Shown here: positions 9,136-18,885 of the stretch, one piece after another
Numbering within the stretch: the stretch's first letter is position 1
Layout: every line of letters starts with the position of its first letter
Source: an uncultured Lachnospiraceae bacterium
GTDB lineage: Bacteria; Bacillota; Clostridia; Lachnospirales; Lachnospiraceae
Direction: 5' to 3'
NCBI GenBank assembly: GCA_947627365.1
Contig: CANQVT010000001.1
Span: 115,353-179,352 of the forward strand
Length of the DNA stretch: 64,000 nucleotides
The notes under the pieces: model-generated
Told to the model about the DNA's origin: nothing
The model's input: the letters and a program-made list of their open reading frames with translations, nothing else
Database searches by the model: none
Translations under genes and position numbers: made by a program

Positions 9136-10866
9136 TCACAGCTTGAATAGCGTGCTCAGAATGCCCCTTCCGAGAGAGGCGCCTACATTTCCCCCAAGCC
9201 GCTTGCCAAACGAGCCGGCGACTGAATTGCCGACCTGGTTGCCCAGCTCGCGCCCAAGCGTGCCGATCGCGCTGCTGGCCACCTTCTTGACCTCAGATTT
9301 CATCTGTCTGTCACGCTTCTCTGCCGCTTTCTCAAGCGCCTTCTGCTGCGCTTCCAACTCCTTCTGCCGTTTCTTCTCCTCGGCCTCAAGCTCCCTCTGT
9401 CGGCGCTTCTCCTCGGCTTCAAGCTCCTTCTGTCGCTGTTTTTCCTCCGCTGCCTCTTCCTTCAGGCGCTGTTTCTCCGCTGCAGCCTCTTCCTTCTGCC
9501 TCTGCTTCTCAGCCTCGGCCTCCTCCTTCTGGCGCTGCGCTTCCTCAGCCGCCTGCTGCTCCGCCTCGGCGTCCGCCAGGGACTTTCTTTGCAGGAACTC
9601 GTACGCGGAATCACGATCCTGCGCCTCCATGTAACGCGTATACAGTAAGCTGCCCTTGATCTGCGTGTCGCGGACTGCGTCGTCCAACGCCCCCATCTGG
9701 CTCTGCGGCGGCAAGATCGTACAACGCTTCACGACTGTAGGAACACCGTCCTCGTCCAGCACGGAGACAAGCGCCTCGCCCGTCCCGAGCTCGAGCAGCG
9801 TCTCATAGGTATCAAACTCCGGATTCTCGCGGAACGACTGTGCGGCCGCCTTCGCGCCCTTCTGCTCCGCCGGCGTGTAAGCATGCAGCGCGTGCTGCAC
9901 CTTGTTGCCGAGCTGACTCAGCACGCCGCCTGGAATGTCAGACGGGTTCTGCGTGACAAAATAGATACCGACGCCCTTCGAGCGGATCAGCTTCACCACC
10001 TGCTCGATCTTGCTGAGCAGCACCTTGGAAGCGTCGTCAAACAGCAGATGCGCCTCATCGAAGAAGAAGATCATCTTCGGCTTCTCCGGATCGCCCACCT
10101 CCGGCAGCGACTCGAACAGCTCAGACATCATCCAGAGCAGGAACGTCGCGTACATCGTCGGATACTGGATCAGCTCGCGGCAGTCGAGCACCTGGATCGT
10201 CCCCCTGCCGCTATTGTCTGTGCAGAGCCAGTCGCCGATGTTCAGCGCAGGCTCGCCGAAGAACAGGTCGCCGCCCTCCGCCTCGAGCGCCATCACCGAG
10301 CGGAGTACTGCGCCGAGGCTTTGCTTAGATATGTTGCCGTATTTCAGTGTATATTCTTTTGCGTTCTCGCCCACATACTGCAGCATGGAGCGCAGATCCT
10401 TGGAATCGATCAGCAGTAGCCCTTCGTCGTCCGCGATCCGGAAGATCACCGTAAGGATATCCGCCTGCGTGTCGTTCAGGCCAAGGATGCGGCCCAGAAG
10501 CAGCGGTCCCATCTCGGATATCGTCGTCCGCAGCGGAAGCCCGCCCTTACCGTACACATCCCAGAAGCAGGTCGGATACGCCTTGAAATCAAAGCCGAGC
10601 TGCGCAAGCCCCATGCCCGTCACACGCTTGTCCACGTTCTCATTTGACACACCGGGACAGCACATGCCGGCCAGATCGCCTTTCACATCAGCCAGAAATA
10701 CCGGCACGCCACAGTCGCTGAACGACTCTGCAAGCACCTTCAGCGTGACCGTCTTGCCCGTACCGGTCGCACCGGCGATCATCCCGTGGCGGTTCGCCAT
10801 CTTCGGGGAGATGCACACCGGCTCGTCCCCTGATTTTCCCACTAAGATCTTGTTCTCCCAATACAT
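9136..10866 (-). CDS. HerA-like ATPase, DUF853/YjgR type
   Basis: Hexameric P-loop ATPase of the HerA/FtsK branch. The 576 residues hold Walker A ATGTGKTVT (about 33-41) and Walker B MIFFFDEAHLLFDD (about 265-278), and a C-terminal region of about residues 425-520 made of charged KQRQKEEAEAE-type repeats that should form a long coiled coil. A Gly-rich tail follows. This order (YjgR/DUF853) differs from archaeal HerA, which has an N-terminal HAS barrel; no NurA nuclease is encoded nearby. Function in DNA processing or pilus/defence-like roles is not established for YjgR. Ribosome site GAAGGAGGG precedes the ATG. Own promoter at 10907-10935. Confidence 0.85.
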   Translation of the reverse strand: MYWENKILVGKSGDEPVCISPKMANRHGMIAGATGTGKTVTLKVLAESFSDCGVPVFLADVKGDLAGMCCPGVSNENVDKRVTGMGLAQLGFDFKAYPTCFWDVYGKGGLPLRTTISEMGPLLLGRILGLNDTQADILTVIFRIADDEGLLLIDSKDLRSMLQYVGENAKEYTLKYGNISKQSLGAVLRSVMALEAEGGDLFFGEPALNIGDWLCTDNSGRGTIQVLDCRELIQYPTMYATFLLWMMSELFESLPEVGDPEKPKMIFFFDEAHLLFDDASKVLLSKIEQVVKLIRSKGVGIYFVTQNPSDIPGGVLSQLGNKVQHALHAYTPAEQKGAKAAAQSFRENPEFDTYETLLELGTGEALVSVLDEDGVPTVVKRCTILPPQSQMGALDDAVRDTQIKGSLLYTRYMEAQDRDSAYEFLQRKSLADAEAEQQAAEEAQRQKEEAEAEKQRQKEEAAAEKQRLKEEAAEEKQRQKELEAEEKRRQRELEAEEKKRQKELEAQQKALEKAAEKRDRQMKSEVKKVASSAIGTLGRELGNQVGNSVAGSFGKRLGGNVGASLGRGILSTLFKL

Positions 10867-10906
10867 TCCTGCGCCCTCCTTCTGCTTCCGTCTAATAATA
10901 ATTATT

Positions 10907-10935
10907 ATTGTATCATCTTCGTTTTAAGAAAACAA
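10907..10935 (-). promoter_or_regulatory. Sigma-A-type promoter of the HerA-like gene
   Basis: Minus strand TTGTTT (10935-10930), 17 bases, TACAAT (10912-10907). It is followed by a symmetrical TAATAATAATTATTATTA-like run in the leader. Confidence 0.6.
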
Positions 10936-10949
10936 TCCTGCATTTGGGT

Positions 10950-12080
10950 CTAAACTAACCCGCGCTTCAGTTTCATGATCAGGATCCGTTTCACAGAGGC
11001 GTTGATCTGCGATCTGCTGATCTCCCCCTGCCGAAATGCCTTCACGACCGCTTCGTACTGCGTCTTGTAGCTCGTCGTGCAGATCATGTCGTTGCCCGCC
11101 TGAACCGCTTTCACCGCCGCCTTTGCGCTGCCGCCGACAAAGGATGCCGCGCCCGTCATGCAGATATCGTCTGTGATGATGACTCCGTCAAAACCCATCG
11201 TTTTCCGAAGATATCTGTGTACCTTCTTCGAGAGCGACGCCGGCAGACTCCTGTCAAAACAGTTCACTACATTGTGGCTGACCATGATCATATCGCAGCC
11301 TGCCCGGATCCCTGCTGCAAAAGGCTTTAGGTCCCGCTTCTCAAACGTGCTCTTCGAGCGTGTGTCGCGAATCACCAGCGTATGTGTGTCCCCGTTCCCG
11401 CCGTATCCGGGAAAATGCTTCAGCGTGCTGACAAGATTTTTCTTCCCCATCTCCTTTACGACAGTCTTTATGTACTTCGAGACAGAGGATGCATTGGTTG
11501 AAAAACTCCTTTTGTAGATAAAATTCGAGCTGCGGTACGGAACATCCGCCACCGGCGCAAGATTTGTGTTGACGCCCAGCTTCTTCAGAAGAGACGCCTT
11601 CTCCCTTGTGTCCTTTTTGATTTTGCTGAATCCCCCGCTGACGTACAGCTCCCGCGGAGACGCAAACCTCTGACTCCGATAGCCTGGCAGTCCGGACACG
11701 CGCGTCACGGTGCCGCCCTCCTCGTCAACCGCAATCAGGGCTTTCACCTTCGACGCTTTCTGAATTTTCTGGATCAGGGCTTTCGCCTGCTTCGGAGTCC
11801 TCGTGCTGAAGTCATCCCTGAAAAACACATAGCCTCCGAACTGGTATTTTTTCTGAATTGTGTCCGCCCGACTCTTCGGAACGGCGACCACGAACATCTG
11901 TGCGATCTTTTCCTTCCAGGTCATCGTTTTCAGAATTTCCTGCGCGCGTTTTTCGTAATTCGTTTTGGCCGCGGCAGCAGGCAACGTGTTCATGCAGCCG
12001 AGCAGAATTCCCAGACAGCAGACAGCGGCAAATACTCTCTTCTGCCTGCGCAAACCCTTCGCAGATCTTATAAACGACAT
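10950..12080 (-). CDS. Secreted glycoside hydrolase family 3 (NagZ-like beta-N-acetylhexosaminidase)
   Basis: Family GH3 N-terminal domain protein of 376 residues with a signal peptide (TM segment 17-37, cleavage near PAAAA or a lipobox at LLGC). Active-site loop KHFPGYGGNGDTH matches the NagZ KHFPGHG...DTH loop that supplies the Asp-His acid/base pair, with the first loop His replaced by Tyr. The nucleophile Asp is in VIITDDICM. AVDEEGG is the conserved substrate loop. Such secreted enzymes trim N-acetylglucosaminides from peptidoglycan or host glycans. It follows degV by 28 bases on the same strand. Confidence 0.87.
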   Translation of the reverse strand: MSFIRSAKGLRRQKRVFAAVCCLGILLGCMNTLPAAAAKTNYEKRAQEILKTMTWKEKIAQMFVVAVPKSRADTIQKKYQFGGYVFFRDDFSTRTPKQAKALIQKIQKASKVKALIAVDEEGGTVTRVSGLPGYRSQRFASPRELYVSGGFSKIKKDTREKASLLKKLGVNTNLAPVADVPYRSSNFIYKRSFSTNASSVSKYIKTVVKEMGKKNLVSTLKHFPGYGGNGDTHTLVIRDTRSKSTFEKRDLKPFAAGIRAGCDMIMVSHNVVNCFDRSLPASLSKKVHRYLRKTMGFDGVIITDDICMTGAASFVGGSAKAAVKAVQAGNDMICTTSYKTQYEAVVKAFRQGEISRSQINASVKRILIMKLKRGLV

Positions 12081-12108
12081 ATCGCAGCGCCCCTCTCCTA
12101 TTCGCTCC

Positions 12109-13005
12109 TTACGCTTTTTTGAGGAAGCCTATTCCCAACGGATACGGACCGGTATGCACAGCGATCCCGGCGCCGATCTGATACAAGCAGATTTGATCCA
12201 CATCCAGTACGCCGCGAAATCTGTCTTTGAGCTTTTCGAGAAAGGCCTCCGCCTCCGGGATATCGTAGCCGTAGCCCACATCCACCACATAATCCGCCAT
12301 ATTCTCTCCGGCGGCGGTCAGAGATTTCATATGACTGTCCAGCAGGTTCATCACCGCCTCCAGAGATCTCCTGCGGCTTCTCGACAGCCCGGACGGAAAG
12401 ATCTCTCCCTCCTTCAGCGTGATCAGCGGCCGGATCCCCAATATAGAGGCCGCGATACCAGAGAGCTTTCCGATCCTTCCCCCATGCTTTAAGTATTCCA
12501 CGTTCCCCACCGTGAAAAAAATCCTGCCCGTTTCCCGGATATTCAGAAGACGTTTTACAGCTTCCTCATAAGGCACGCCCTGATCCCGCAGCTTCACCGC
12601 TTCCAGCACATACATGCCCTGCAGCACCGTATTGATCATGGAATTAATAACCTCTATCTTCGCGTCCGGGTAAGTTTCCAGCAGAATATTCTTTGCATTC
12701 ATCGCCGCTTGGTAGGAACCGCTGAACTTTACGGTGATGCAGATGCAGATAATGGGAATCCCCTGCTTGACATATTTTTCAAAAGAGGTGATGTAATCTT
12801 CAATCGATGGGAGCGACGATTTCGGAAAAACAACATTTTCCTTCTCCACCATCAGATCGTAAAACTTCCGTATGGGCATTTCCGATATTTCTTTGTAATA
12901 AGTCTTTTCATCAAAAGAGACATAGAAGGGAACCACCTCTACCCCTTTATCCCTCGCCAGCTGTTCCGGCAGATCGCATGAACCGTCACTGATAATCTGA
13001 TACAT
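12109..13005 (-). CDS. DegV-family fatty-acid-binding protein
   Basis: DegV proteins bind a fatty acid between two domains; in Firmicutes related FakB proteins present it to the kinase FakA. The start is the ATG at 13005, after GTGGGGG, rather than the ATG 30 bases upstream. The 298 residues show the N-terminal ISDGSCDLP motif, the conserved Thr/Ser lipid-head pocket (PKSSLPS), central SGSYQAA and the C-terminal IGAGIAVHTGPYPLGIGF signature. No fakA is encoded here. It is followed by the GH3 gene. Confidence 0.9.
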   Translation of the reverse strand: MYQIISDGSCDLPEQLARDKGVEVVPFYVSFDEKTYYKEISEMPIRKFYDLMVEKENVVFPKSSLPSIEDYITSFEKYVKQGIPIICICITVKFSGSYQAAMNAKNILLETYPDAKIEVINSMINTVLQGMYVLEAVKLRDQGVPYEEAVKRLLNIRETGRIFFTVGNVEYLKHGGRIGKLSGIAASILGIRPLITLKEGEIFPSGLSRSRRRSLEAVMNLLDSHMKSLTAAGENMADYVVDVGYGYDIPEAEAFLEKLKDRFRGVLDVDQICLYQIGAGIAVHTGPYPLGIGFLKKA

Positions 13006-13074
13006 AAATTTCCCCCACATTTTCTCGTGCAGCAAACCCTATGATTTGGTTTCTGTTTTTTTATTATGTAGTTT

Positions 13075-13102
13075 ATTTTACTACATGCCAGAGATTTTGC
13101 AA
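13075..13102 (-). promoter_or_regulatory. Sigma-A-type promoter of degV
   Basis: Minus strand TTGCAA (13102-13097), 16 bases, TAAAAT (13080-13075), about 70 bases before the degV start. Confidence 0.5.
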
Positions 13103-13113
13103 GCTTTTTGTAA

Positions 13114-14479
13114 TCAGATCCCCCAACATACGCTTCCGAAGAGTACGATGACAATGAGAAATTCTATTAATGTCCGCGCTTTGTCATAATATGTATTTGC
13201 ACCGTCCTTGACCGAATAATACTTTTGGACAATCGCCCGCTGCTTCCGGAGAGGCGGGACGGGAATTCTGATTGCCCCGATTTCATCGCTGTTAATATTG
13301 CACTGCCCTGCCGTTTGCCTGCTGACAGTATCAATTTGTATTCTTACAATAGGGAGCATAAACAAGATGTTTATATACTCCGGCAAGACTATTGATGTAT
13401 TAAACACCTGTATCTTATAACGTACGATGCATATGTATAGTCTCTGTCAAGATTAAAAACCGCCGATTTCCCGACCAGTTCTTTGCTGTTTGTTCTGTTA
13501 ATCAGAAAGTCTCCTTTGCGGAGAAGCCATTTATCTGGCTCCCTTGATGTGACTGCACTTTTGTAAGGAAGGTATTTGAGTCCACTGCAGTCGATTTCTC
13601 CATTAACAATGTTAGACATACGAAGCATTGGTATCATGCCTTTTTTCTGTGTTGAGGATGCTTTTACATACAGTCCAAACAACGATTCGGTTTGCAGCTC
13701 AGATATCGAATAGGAAGGCCATTTAAAACTGTTATATATACGCTCCGGCATACCTCCTTTAAGGCCGAACGTCACTTCCCATCGGGATACTGATAAAAAA
13801 GATATTATTTGTATAATCGAGCCGGCTTGACTATCTGATTGTTCTTGCCTCTTCAAATCTGAAACCTCAGACTGGATATCGTACAACAGTCCATCGCTAA
13901 AACCATTGCCCTTTGCATTATTTTTATCGGCCTCGGCAAGAGTGTCATTGTATTCCGCAAGTATTTTTTTGTGTTCCGGTATTGACGGCAGGGGAATTTC
14001 GAAATTCTTTATGAAATCATAACGGGCTCGTGTTTTCATTCCTTTTGGCTTTACGGAAGCAACATGTTCCATAAAAAGATTACACCTTAACGCGTAAAAC
14101 AAAAAATCAGGAAGTATTGCTTCATTATCAACCATGTATGATGTGTAATCAGTGGACGCATACACATCTCCCCATATATTTATGGCAAATGCGCCCTTTT
14201 CAAAATTGATACTGGATACGAGAAGATCATTCCTGCATGATTTGTTCATATCATTTTTATTTTCCTATCTTTAAAGAAGACTGCTCCGTCGGTAAATCTG
14301 ATTTTGGACACAACTAATCTATCGGCCGGTATTTCCACAGGCTTCCTTTTTTCTTTGCGGGGAATAATAATTCTTTCAAGCTTCACCAGCGGATATGTAC
14401 TATACAATTCTCTGGAAAATAGAATCATATCAATGTTCCAGTCTTTGAATTCGGAAAGTTTTTTTGCCGTAAGGATCAT
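13114..14479 (-). pseudogene. hsdS: Type I-style specificity subunit (HsdS), frameshifted
   Basis: DNA-specificity subunit with two target-recognition domains, now in three open pieces: 14479-14246, 14249-13389 and 13407-13114. Each half ends in the usual conserved region: NFEIPLPSIPEHKKILAEY in the first, IRIPVPPLRKQRAIVQKYY in the second. The first break is at an A5 run (minus strand; 14254-14258): one more A would read KIKNDMNKSCRNDLL straight through. The second is at about 13407-13411, where one extra base restores RYKVFNTSIVLPEY. Read through, the product would be about 455 residues, normal for HsdS. The start ATG overlaps the end of the methylase gene (ATGA). A+T content is higher than in neighbours, suggesting acquisition by transfer. 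Sequencing error is possible but other genes in the window are intact. Confidence 0.85.
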
Positions 14480-16865
14480 AATTTTCTTTTCTCCTTACCA
14501 TTAACATAACTGTAATATATATCTTGCGAATCCACTTTATAGGAAAATTCGGCGGCTATCGGATTCCAAAGTCGATTTTTTGTGCTGTACTCCCTATATT
14601 CCTCAACCAATTCAGGAAGCTGATTCCCTTCCGATGCAGCGCCTGTTGTCGTTATTCCGGCATCATCCACCTTGGCGACAGGAATATCATAGTCAATCTT
14701 TTTCTTAAGAATCGGCTTAACCTCTTCCTCCATCTGTTTTTGCAAATCTTTTATCGCCTTTTCGGCATCTTTCTTTTCGCCCCTGTTGTCCCTCTGCTCT
14801 TGAAGGATTGCCTCGATTTCTATTGCAATTGCGGAGATGTCTCTTTTTTCCTTTCTCGCCCGCTTTAATCTGGCACGTGCATTCCCGAGATCAGCTTTAA
14901 GTGAATCAGCCTTGTTATCACAATTTGAAATGGTTGCGTTTAACGCGTCGATTTCAGATTTATGGAATGCGGCAACTTCATCAAAAGCAGCTTTTTTACA
15001 TTTGGCATATTTAATTTCTTCCTCTGTGGTAAATTTCCGCATAAAAACAAGGCTTGGCTTTACAGTCGCACCAGCGGCGATAAATACATCCTGCGGAATG
15101 GAACAAATGAGAATCAATTTTGCCTTTCCTTCAAAATACTCCCTAACCGATGCGAGGTTTTTATTATTGAGAACACCTTCCGGGAGAACCATGCCCATAC
15201 GGCCGCCTTTTTTGAGCAAACGAAGGCACCGCTCCATAAAAAGCACTTCTGTGAGCGTGCTTGTACTGCCAAGATCATAGAGCGACAGCAGAGATTCGCC
15301 AATGTGGTCATCGACCTGTTTCAACGCTTCATCATAAGCTTTCCCATATTTTTTTCTATATTTCTTTTTCATTTCTTCATCCGTAAAACGGTCAGACTCA
15401 GAGATAAGTTGATTGCGGTCGACATTCTGACCGAATGGAGGATTTGTCAGAATCACGTCAAGTCTTTTCCCAAATATGCCGCTTACATTAAGCAGCCCAT
15501 CGTGATGATATACTCCCCCCCCCGTGTCCATCACCATGCATAATCATATTCATTTTGGATGTACGCGCCATACGGGGATTTGCATCCGTACCATAGATGC
15601 AATTGTGCGAGAGCTGATACATACGGCTTCCCTCTATACCCGTGTCGAGTTCAGTGTTTAGCGCCGTTTGCATCCCGTCAATTTTATCGCTGATTGCTAT
15701 CTGCTCTTCTTCCGATTTGCTGTCATAGTCAACGCCCTCAAGTGAGGACCTTAAGTTTTCCTTATGCTTTCTGATATCAGCCTCTATTTTTTCACGCACG
15801 TACTCAAAAGCCTTGATAAGGAACCCGCCTGAACCGCAGGTTGGGTCGCAAATAATCTCGCCTTCCTGTGGGTCGAGTATCTCCGTCATAAAGTCCACAA
15901 TCGTTCTCGGTGTAAAAAACTGTCCGAGTTCTCCACGGAAGGTTGTTCCGAGAAATTGCTCAAAGGCTATTCCTTTTACATCGTCCTGCGTATCAGACAG
16001 ATTGTAATTTTCGAGTTTTTCCAAAATCTGAACGAAACTGTTCTCTCTGATTTTGATTTCATCATTATCCTCGAAAAGATGATCTTCCTTAAACTCAATT
16101 TTAGCGGTATCAAAAAGATTCTGCATATAAGGCTGGTCAATGCCTTTCATTTTCAAACCGGGGCGTACATTTTTTTCGTAGTTTTCAGCCTGCGCCAAAT
16201 ATTCTGCCCTGGTAAATACCTTTGTACCTCTTTGCTGGCGCTCGTATCGTATTTTCATGAAAAGCAATTTACTAATCTCGTCAAACGCTGCCTCGGGTGA
16301 AAGCTTGTCATTATTGCGAATGATATTGTGACAAGCCTGCAGTGTCTTTGTAAATTCCTCGCGTGTAAAGGTCTTTGTCTGATTTTTTATCTGTTCAATC
16401 TTTTTGGCATTATCGATATCTTCAGCCGTAGGAATAGCAACAACCTCTTCCAGCTTTTGCGGGAGAAACGCAGGAGCAACGTTAAAGAATTTTGTCTCCT
16501 TTTCATTTGTGGTGACAAAAAATCAGCATGAGCCCACGCTGCGTAATTAAACCCCTGATAATAATCCTCAACGCGTATCTTTACATTTTCTGCCTTGCAT
16601 TCGACAACGATAAACGCAGCCTTCTTATCGTCTTTGTCTTTCTTACTTTTCCAGATAACAATATCAGCACATGCCTTTCCCTGCCCGCGCTGAGAATTAT
16701 TTACCTTTTTTCCTGCGCCATCTGCTCCAATGAATATCCATAGCTGTTCACCAGGACGCAGATGTACCGTTGTCTGACTTTTTCTTCCGGTTTTGCTATA
16801 AGCCATTTATTTATCAACGGGCAAAATACCTTGCCGTCTTTTTCCTGATATTCAAGCTTTGCCAT
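14476..16865 (-). pseudogene. hsdM: Fused nuclease-domain/N6-adenine methylase (HsdM-like), frameshifted
   Basis: Start ATG at 16865 after ATGGAGGAA. Reading through three single-base shifts gives about 795 residues: an N-terminal HSDR_N-like nuclease domain (KPEEKVRQRYI; then ADIVIW and VVECKA, the PD-(D/E)xK pattern), a helical domain, and the N6-adenine methylase with motif I ICDPTCGSGGFLI and motif IV LTNPPFG. Breaks: an A6 run (minus; 16706-16711) where A7 would restore EKKVNNSQ; a T6 run (16517-16522) where T7 would restore ADFFVTTNEKE; and a G9 run (15515-15523) where 8 or 11 G would restore HGDGHGGGVYHHDG. No separate hsdR is adjacent. Nuclease plus methylase in one chain with a separate S subunit recalls BcgI-type enzymes. 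The promoter is still good. Confidence 0.85.
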
Positions 16866-16936
16866 CGCTGTTTCCTCCATATTAACGGTTCTTTTGTCCC
16901 GTCCTCCTCCGTGCGTGTTCAGGAATATATGGAGAT

Positions 16937-16965
16937 ATTATATCACATTGGCGTGACCTTTTCAA
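16937..16965 (-). promoter_or_regulatory. Sigma-A-type promoter of the hsdM/hsdS locus
   Basis: Minus strand TTGAAA (16965-16960), 17 bases, TATAAT (16942-16937): close to consensus and still intact although the genes behind it are frameshifted. Confidence 0.65.
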
Positions 16966-17066
16966 TGCAAGGACAGCTGCTTTCTGGCTAAAGCATCTAA
17001 AGCATAATCTGTATATCTTCCGCAGGAAAAATGAATGAGCAGCCTGACGTATGCCAGCGCACAGCC

Positions 17067-18581
17067 TCAGCACAAGGGGGTTGCGCTGTCCGCCACCAGC
17101 TCATACTTCACAACATTCATCCTGACCCGGCCATCCGCAAAGAAAGAAATCCCGTCTGCGGCCTGCTCCGTGTAAATCGTCGCCGTCATGACTTGCCTGC
17201 CGTCATTCACAAAAACCTCCACACTGAACCGATCCAGAATCAGCCGAAGTCTGATCCGCCCGTTTTCCGACGGCACCTTGCTCCTGCGCTGATGGATAAT
17301 CGCCCTGCGCGAGCCGGAAAACTTGCGGTCAATCTTCAGCACCTCCTCATACGGACGGTAGCTGATTGACGTCTGATAGTCCTCGTTCTGCGCAAAGCGC
17401 ACCGCAAACCGACGATACCCACTTTGCTCATCCTCCGGCGCCACCTCAACCTCCATATCAACCTTCCGTCCTTTCACACCTTCCAGTTGAATCGTACCGT
17501 CAACGATCACATTGTCATAGCGCACCTCATTTCGACGAAGCTGCTCCAACTCACGAACCGGCTGCTGGTACAGGCGTCCGTCACGTATGGAAAGCTCCCT
17601 CGGGACGCTCATCTGCCCGAACCATTTATGTTCATCCGTCTGCCTGTGCATATTGCAGGTATCCCAGTTCTGCATCCAGCCGATCATGACTCTGCGTCCG
17701 TCCGGCGTCAGAAGGGTCTGCGGCGCATAGAAGTCTATGCCATAATCTACGGACTGGTTCGCCTCCTCGGTGAAAATATCCGTCTCCTCATCATAGCTTC
17801 CGATCAGGCAGAGCGTGCCGTTTCCGTTGTGGTACTCAAAGCCCTGCGGCAGCATATCCTGCGGGCTCGTCAGGATCACCTGCTTGCCGTCCAGAGGAAA
17901 ACAGTCCGGACACTCCCACATCTTACCATACCGGTTATTGTTCGCAAGGAGTACTTTCTTAAAGCGCCAGTGAAACGCGTCTTCGCTCTCAAACAGAAGA
18001 ATCTGTCCGCTCCCGTCCGTCCGGCAGTTTCCGACCACGCAGCGATAGGTCCCGTCTTTTGTCTGCCAGAGTTTCGGATCCCTGAAATCAAACCTGCTTG
18101 CACCCTCGGGAAGATCGTGCTCGTCCAGCACAGGATTGTCCTCGTATTTCTCATAGTCCACTCCGTCCCCAATCGCCAGGCACTGTGCCTGCACTTCGCA
18201 GACTTCCCCATTCTGCTGGGGTTCCTGTATCACGCCCGTGTACATGAGCAGCTGTCTCCCGTCCGGGAGCGTGACCGCACTTCCTGAGAAACAGCCATCC
18301 TTGTCGTACGGCTCATCAGGAGCCAACGCCACAGGAAGATACCTCCAGCGGAGCAGATCCCCACTCACTGCGTGCCCCCAATGCATCGGCCCCCAGTGGC
18401 AATCATACGGGTGATACTGATAGAACAGATGATACTCTCCGTTGTAGAAAGAAAATCCGTTTGGATCGTTCATCCAGCCCACGCGTGTGGAGAGATGGAA
18501 CTCTGGCCGTCCCTCATCCCGAATCAGTTTTTCTGCTGTCTCCTCATATTTTCTGGCGTCGCGCAATGTCTGGCTGTTCAT
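17067..18581 (-). CDS. Glycoside hydrolase family 32 (beta-fructofuranosidase/fructanase)
   Basis: Releases fructose from sucrose or fructo-oligosaccharides. The start is the ATG at 18581, after AGGAGG at seven bases, giving 504 residues; the frame is open further upstream but without a ribosome site. GH32 signatures: WMNDPNG with nucleophile Asp39, FRDPKLW (transition-state Asp) and WECPDCF (acid/base Glu), then a C-terminal beta-sandwich from about residue 345. There is no signal peptide, so it works in the cytoplasm on imported oligosaccharides. It is the last gene of the divergent sugar operon, 304 bases after the binding protein. A phosphotransferase-linked sucrose-6-phosphate hydrolase is less likely because an ABC transporter, not a PTS, is adjacent. 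Confidence 0.92.
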   Translation of the reverse strand: MNSQTLRDARKYEETAEKLIRDEGRPEFHLSTRVGWMNDPNGFSFYNGEYHLFYQYHPYDCHWGPMHWGHAVSGDLLRWRYLPVALAPDEPYDKDGCFSGSAVTLPDGRQLLMYTGVIQEPQQNGEVCEVQAQCLAIGDGVDYEKYEDNPVLDEHDLPEGASRFDFRDPKLWQTKDGTYRCVVGNCRTDGSGQILLFESEDAFHWRFKKVLLANNNRYGKMWECPDCFPLDGKQVILTSPQDMLPQGFEYHNGNGTLCLIGSYDEETDIFTEEANQSVDYGIDFYAPQTLLTPDGRRVMIGWMQNWDTCNMHRQTDEHKWFGQMSVPRELSIRDGRLYQQPVRELEQLRRNEVRYDNVIVDGTIQLEGVKGRKVDMEVEVAPEDEQSGYRRFAVRFAQNEDYQTSISYRPYEEVLKIDRKFSGSRRAIIHQRRSKVPSENGRIRLRLILDRFSVEVFVNDGRQVMTATIYTEQAADGISFFADGRVRMNVVKYELVADSATPLC

Positions 18582-18885
18582 TCCGATACCTCCTGTTTTC
18601 ATTCTTGGTCTTTTCTCTTCCATTGTTGCATAAAACGTATCATATACTTGCCTATTTGCTATCAAAAAAGCATTTTTGTTGCATCAAAATTTTGCTTTTG
18701 TAAAATCAACGCCGGGAGCTGCCGTAAAACAGACCGTTCCATCCCCATTCGGTCAGGATTCCTGTTCCACAGCAGCCCCCGGCTTTTTAAATGCCCGGTC
18801 CTGTCTGCCCGCTGCTGCCGTTACAGTTCAGGTCAGGCTGAAACACCGGCCGCCGAGGCCGTATCAATGTTTTCTGAAATAGCGC
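18582..18885 (-). other. Intergenic region with inverted repeat between binding protein and GH32
   Basis: Holds an imperfect inverted repeat, GCCGGGAGCTGC (18711-18722) against GCAGCCCCCGGC (18772-18783), just after the binding-protein stop. On the minus strand it is followed by GTTGATTTTAC, a poor terminator, so it may be a partial terminator or an mRNA-stabilising hairpin that sets binding-protein mRNA above GH32 mRNA. A possible secondary promoter TTGATA/TATGAT with 15-base spacing lies near 18640-18670. Confidence 0.4.

Noticed and set aside
14246-14479. 77-residue product as an independent small gene
   Set aside because: It is the N-terminal piece of the first target-recognition domain of HsdS; one inserted A joins it to the next piece.
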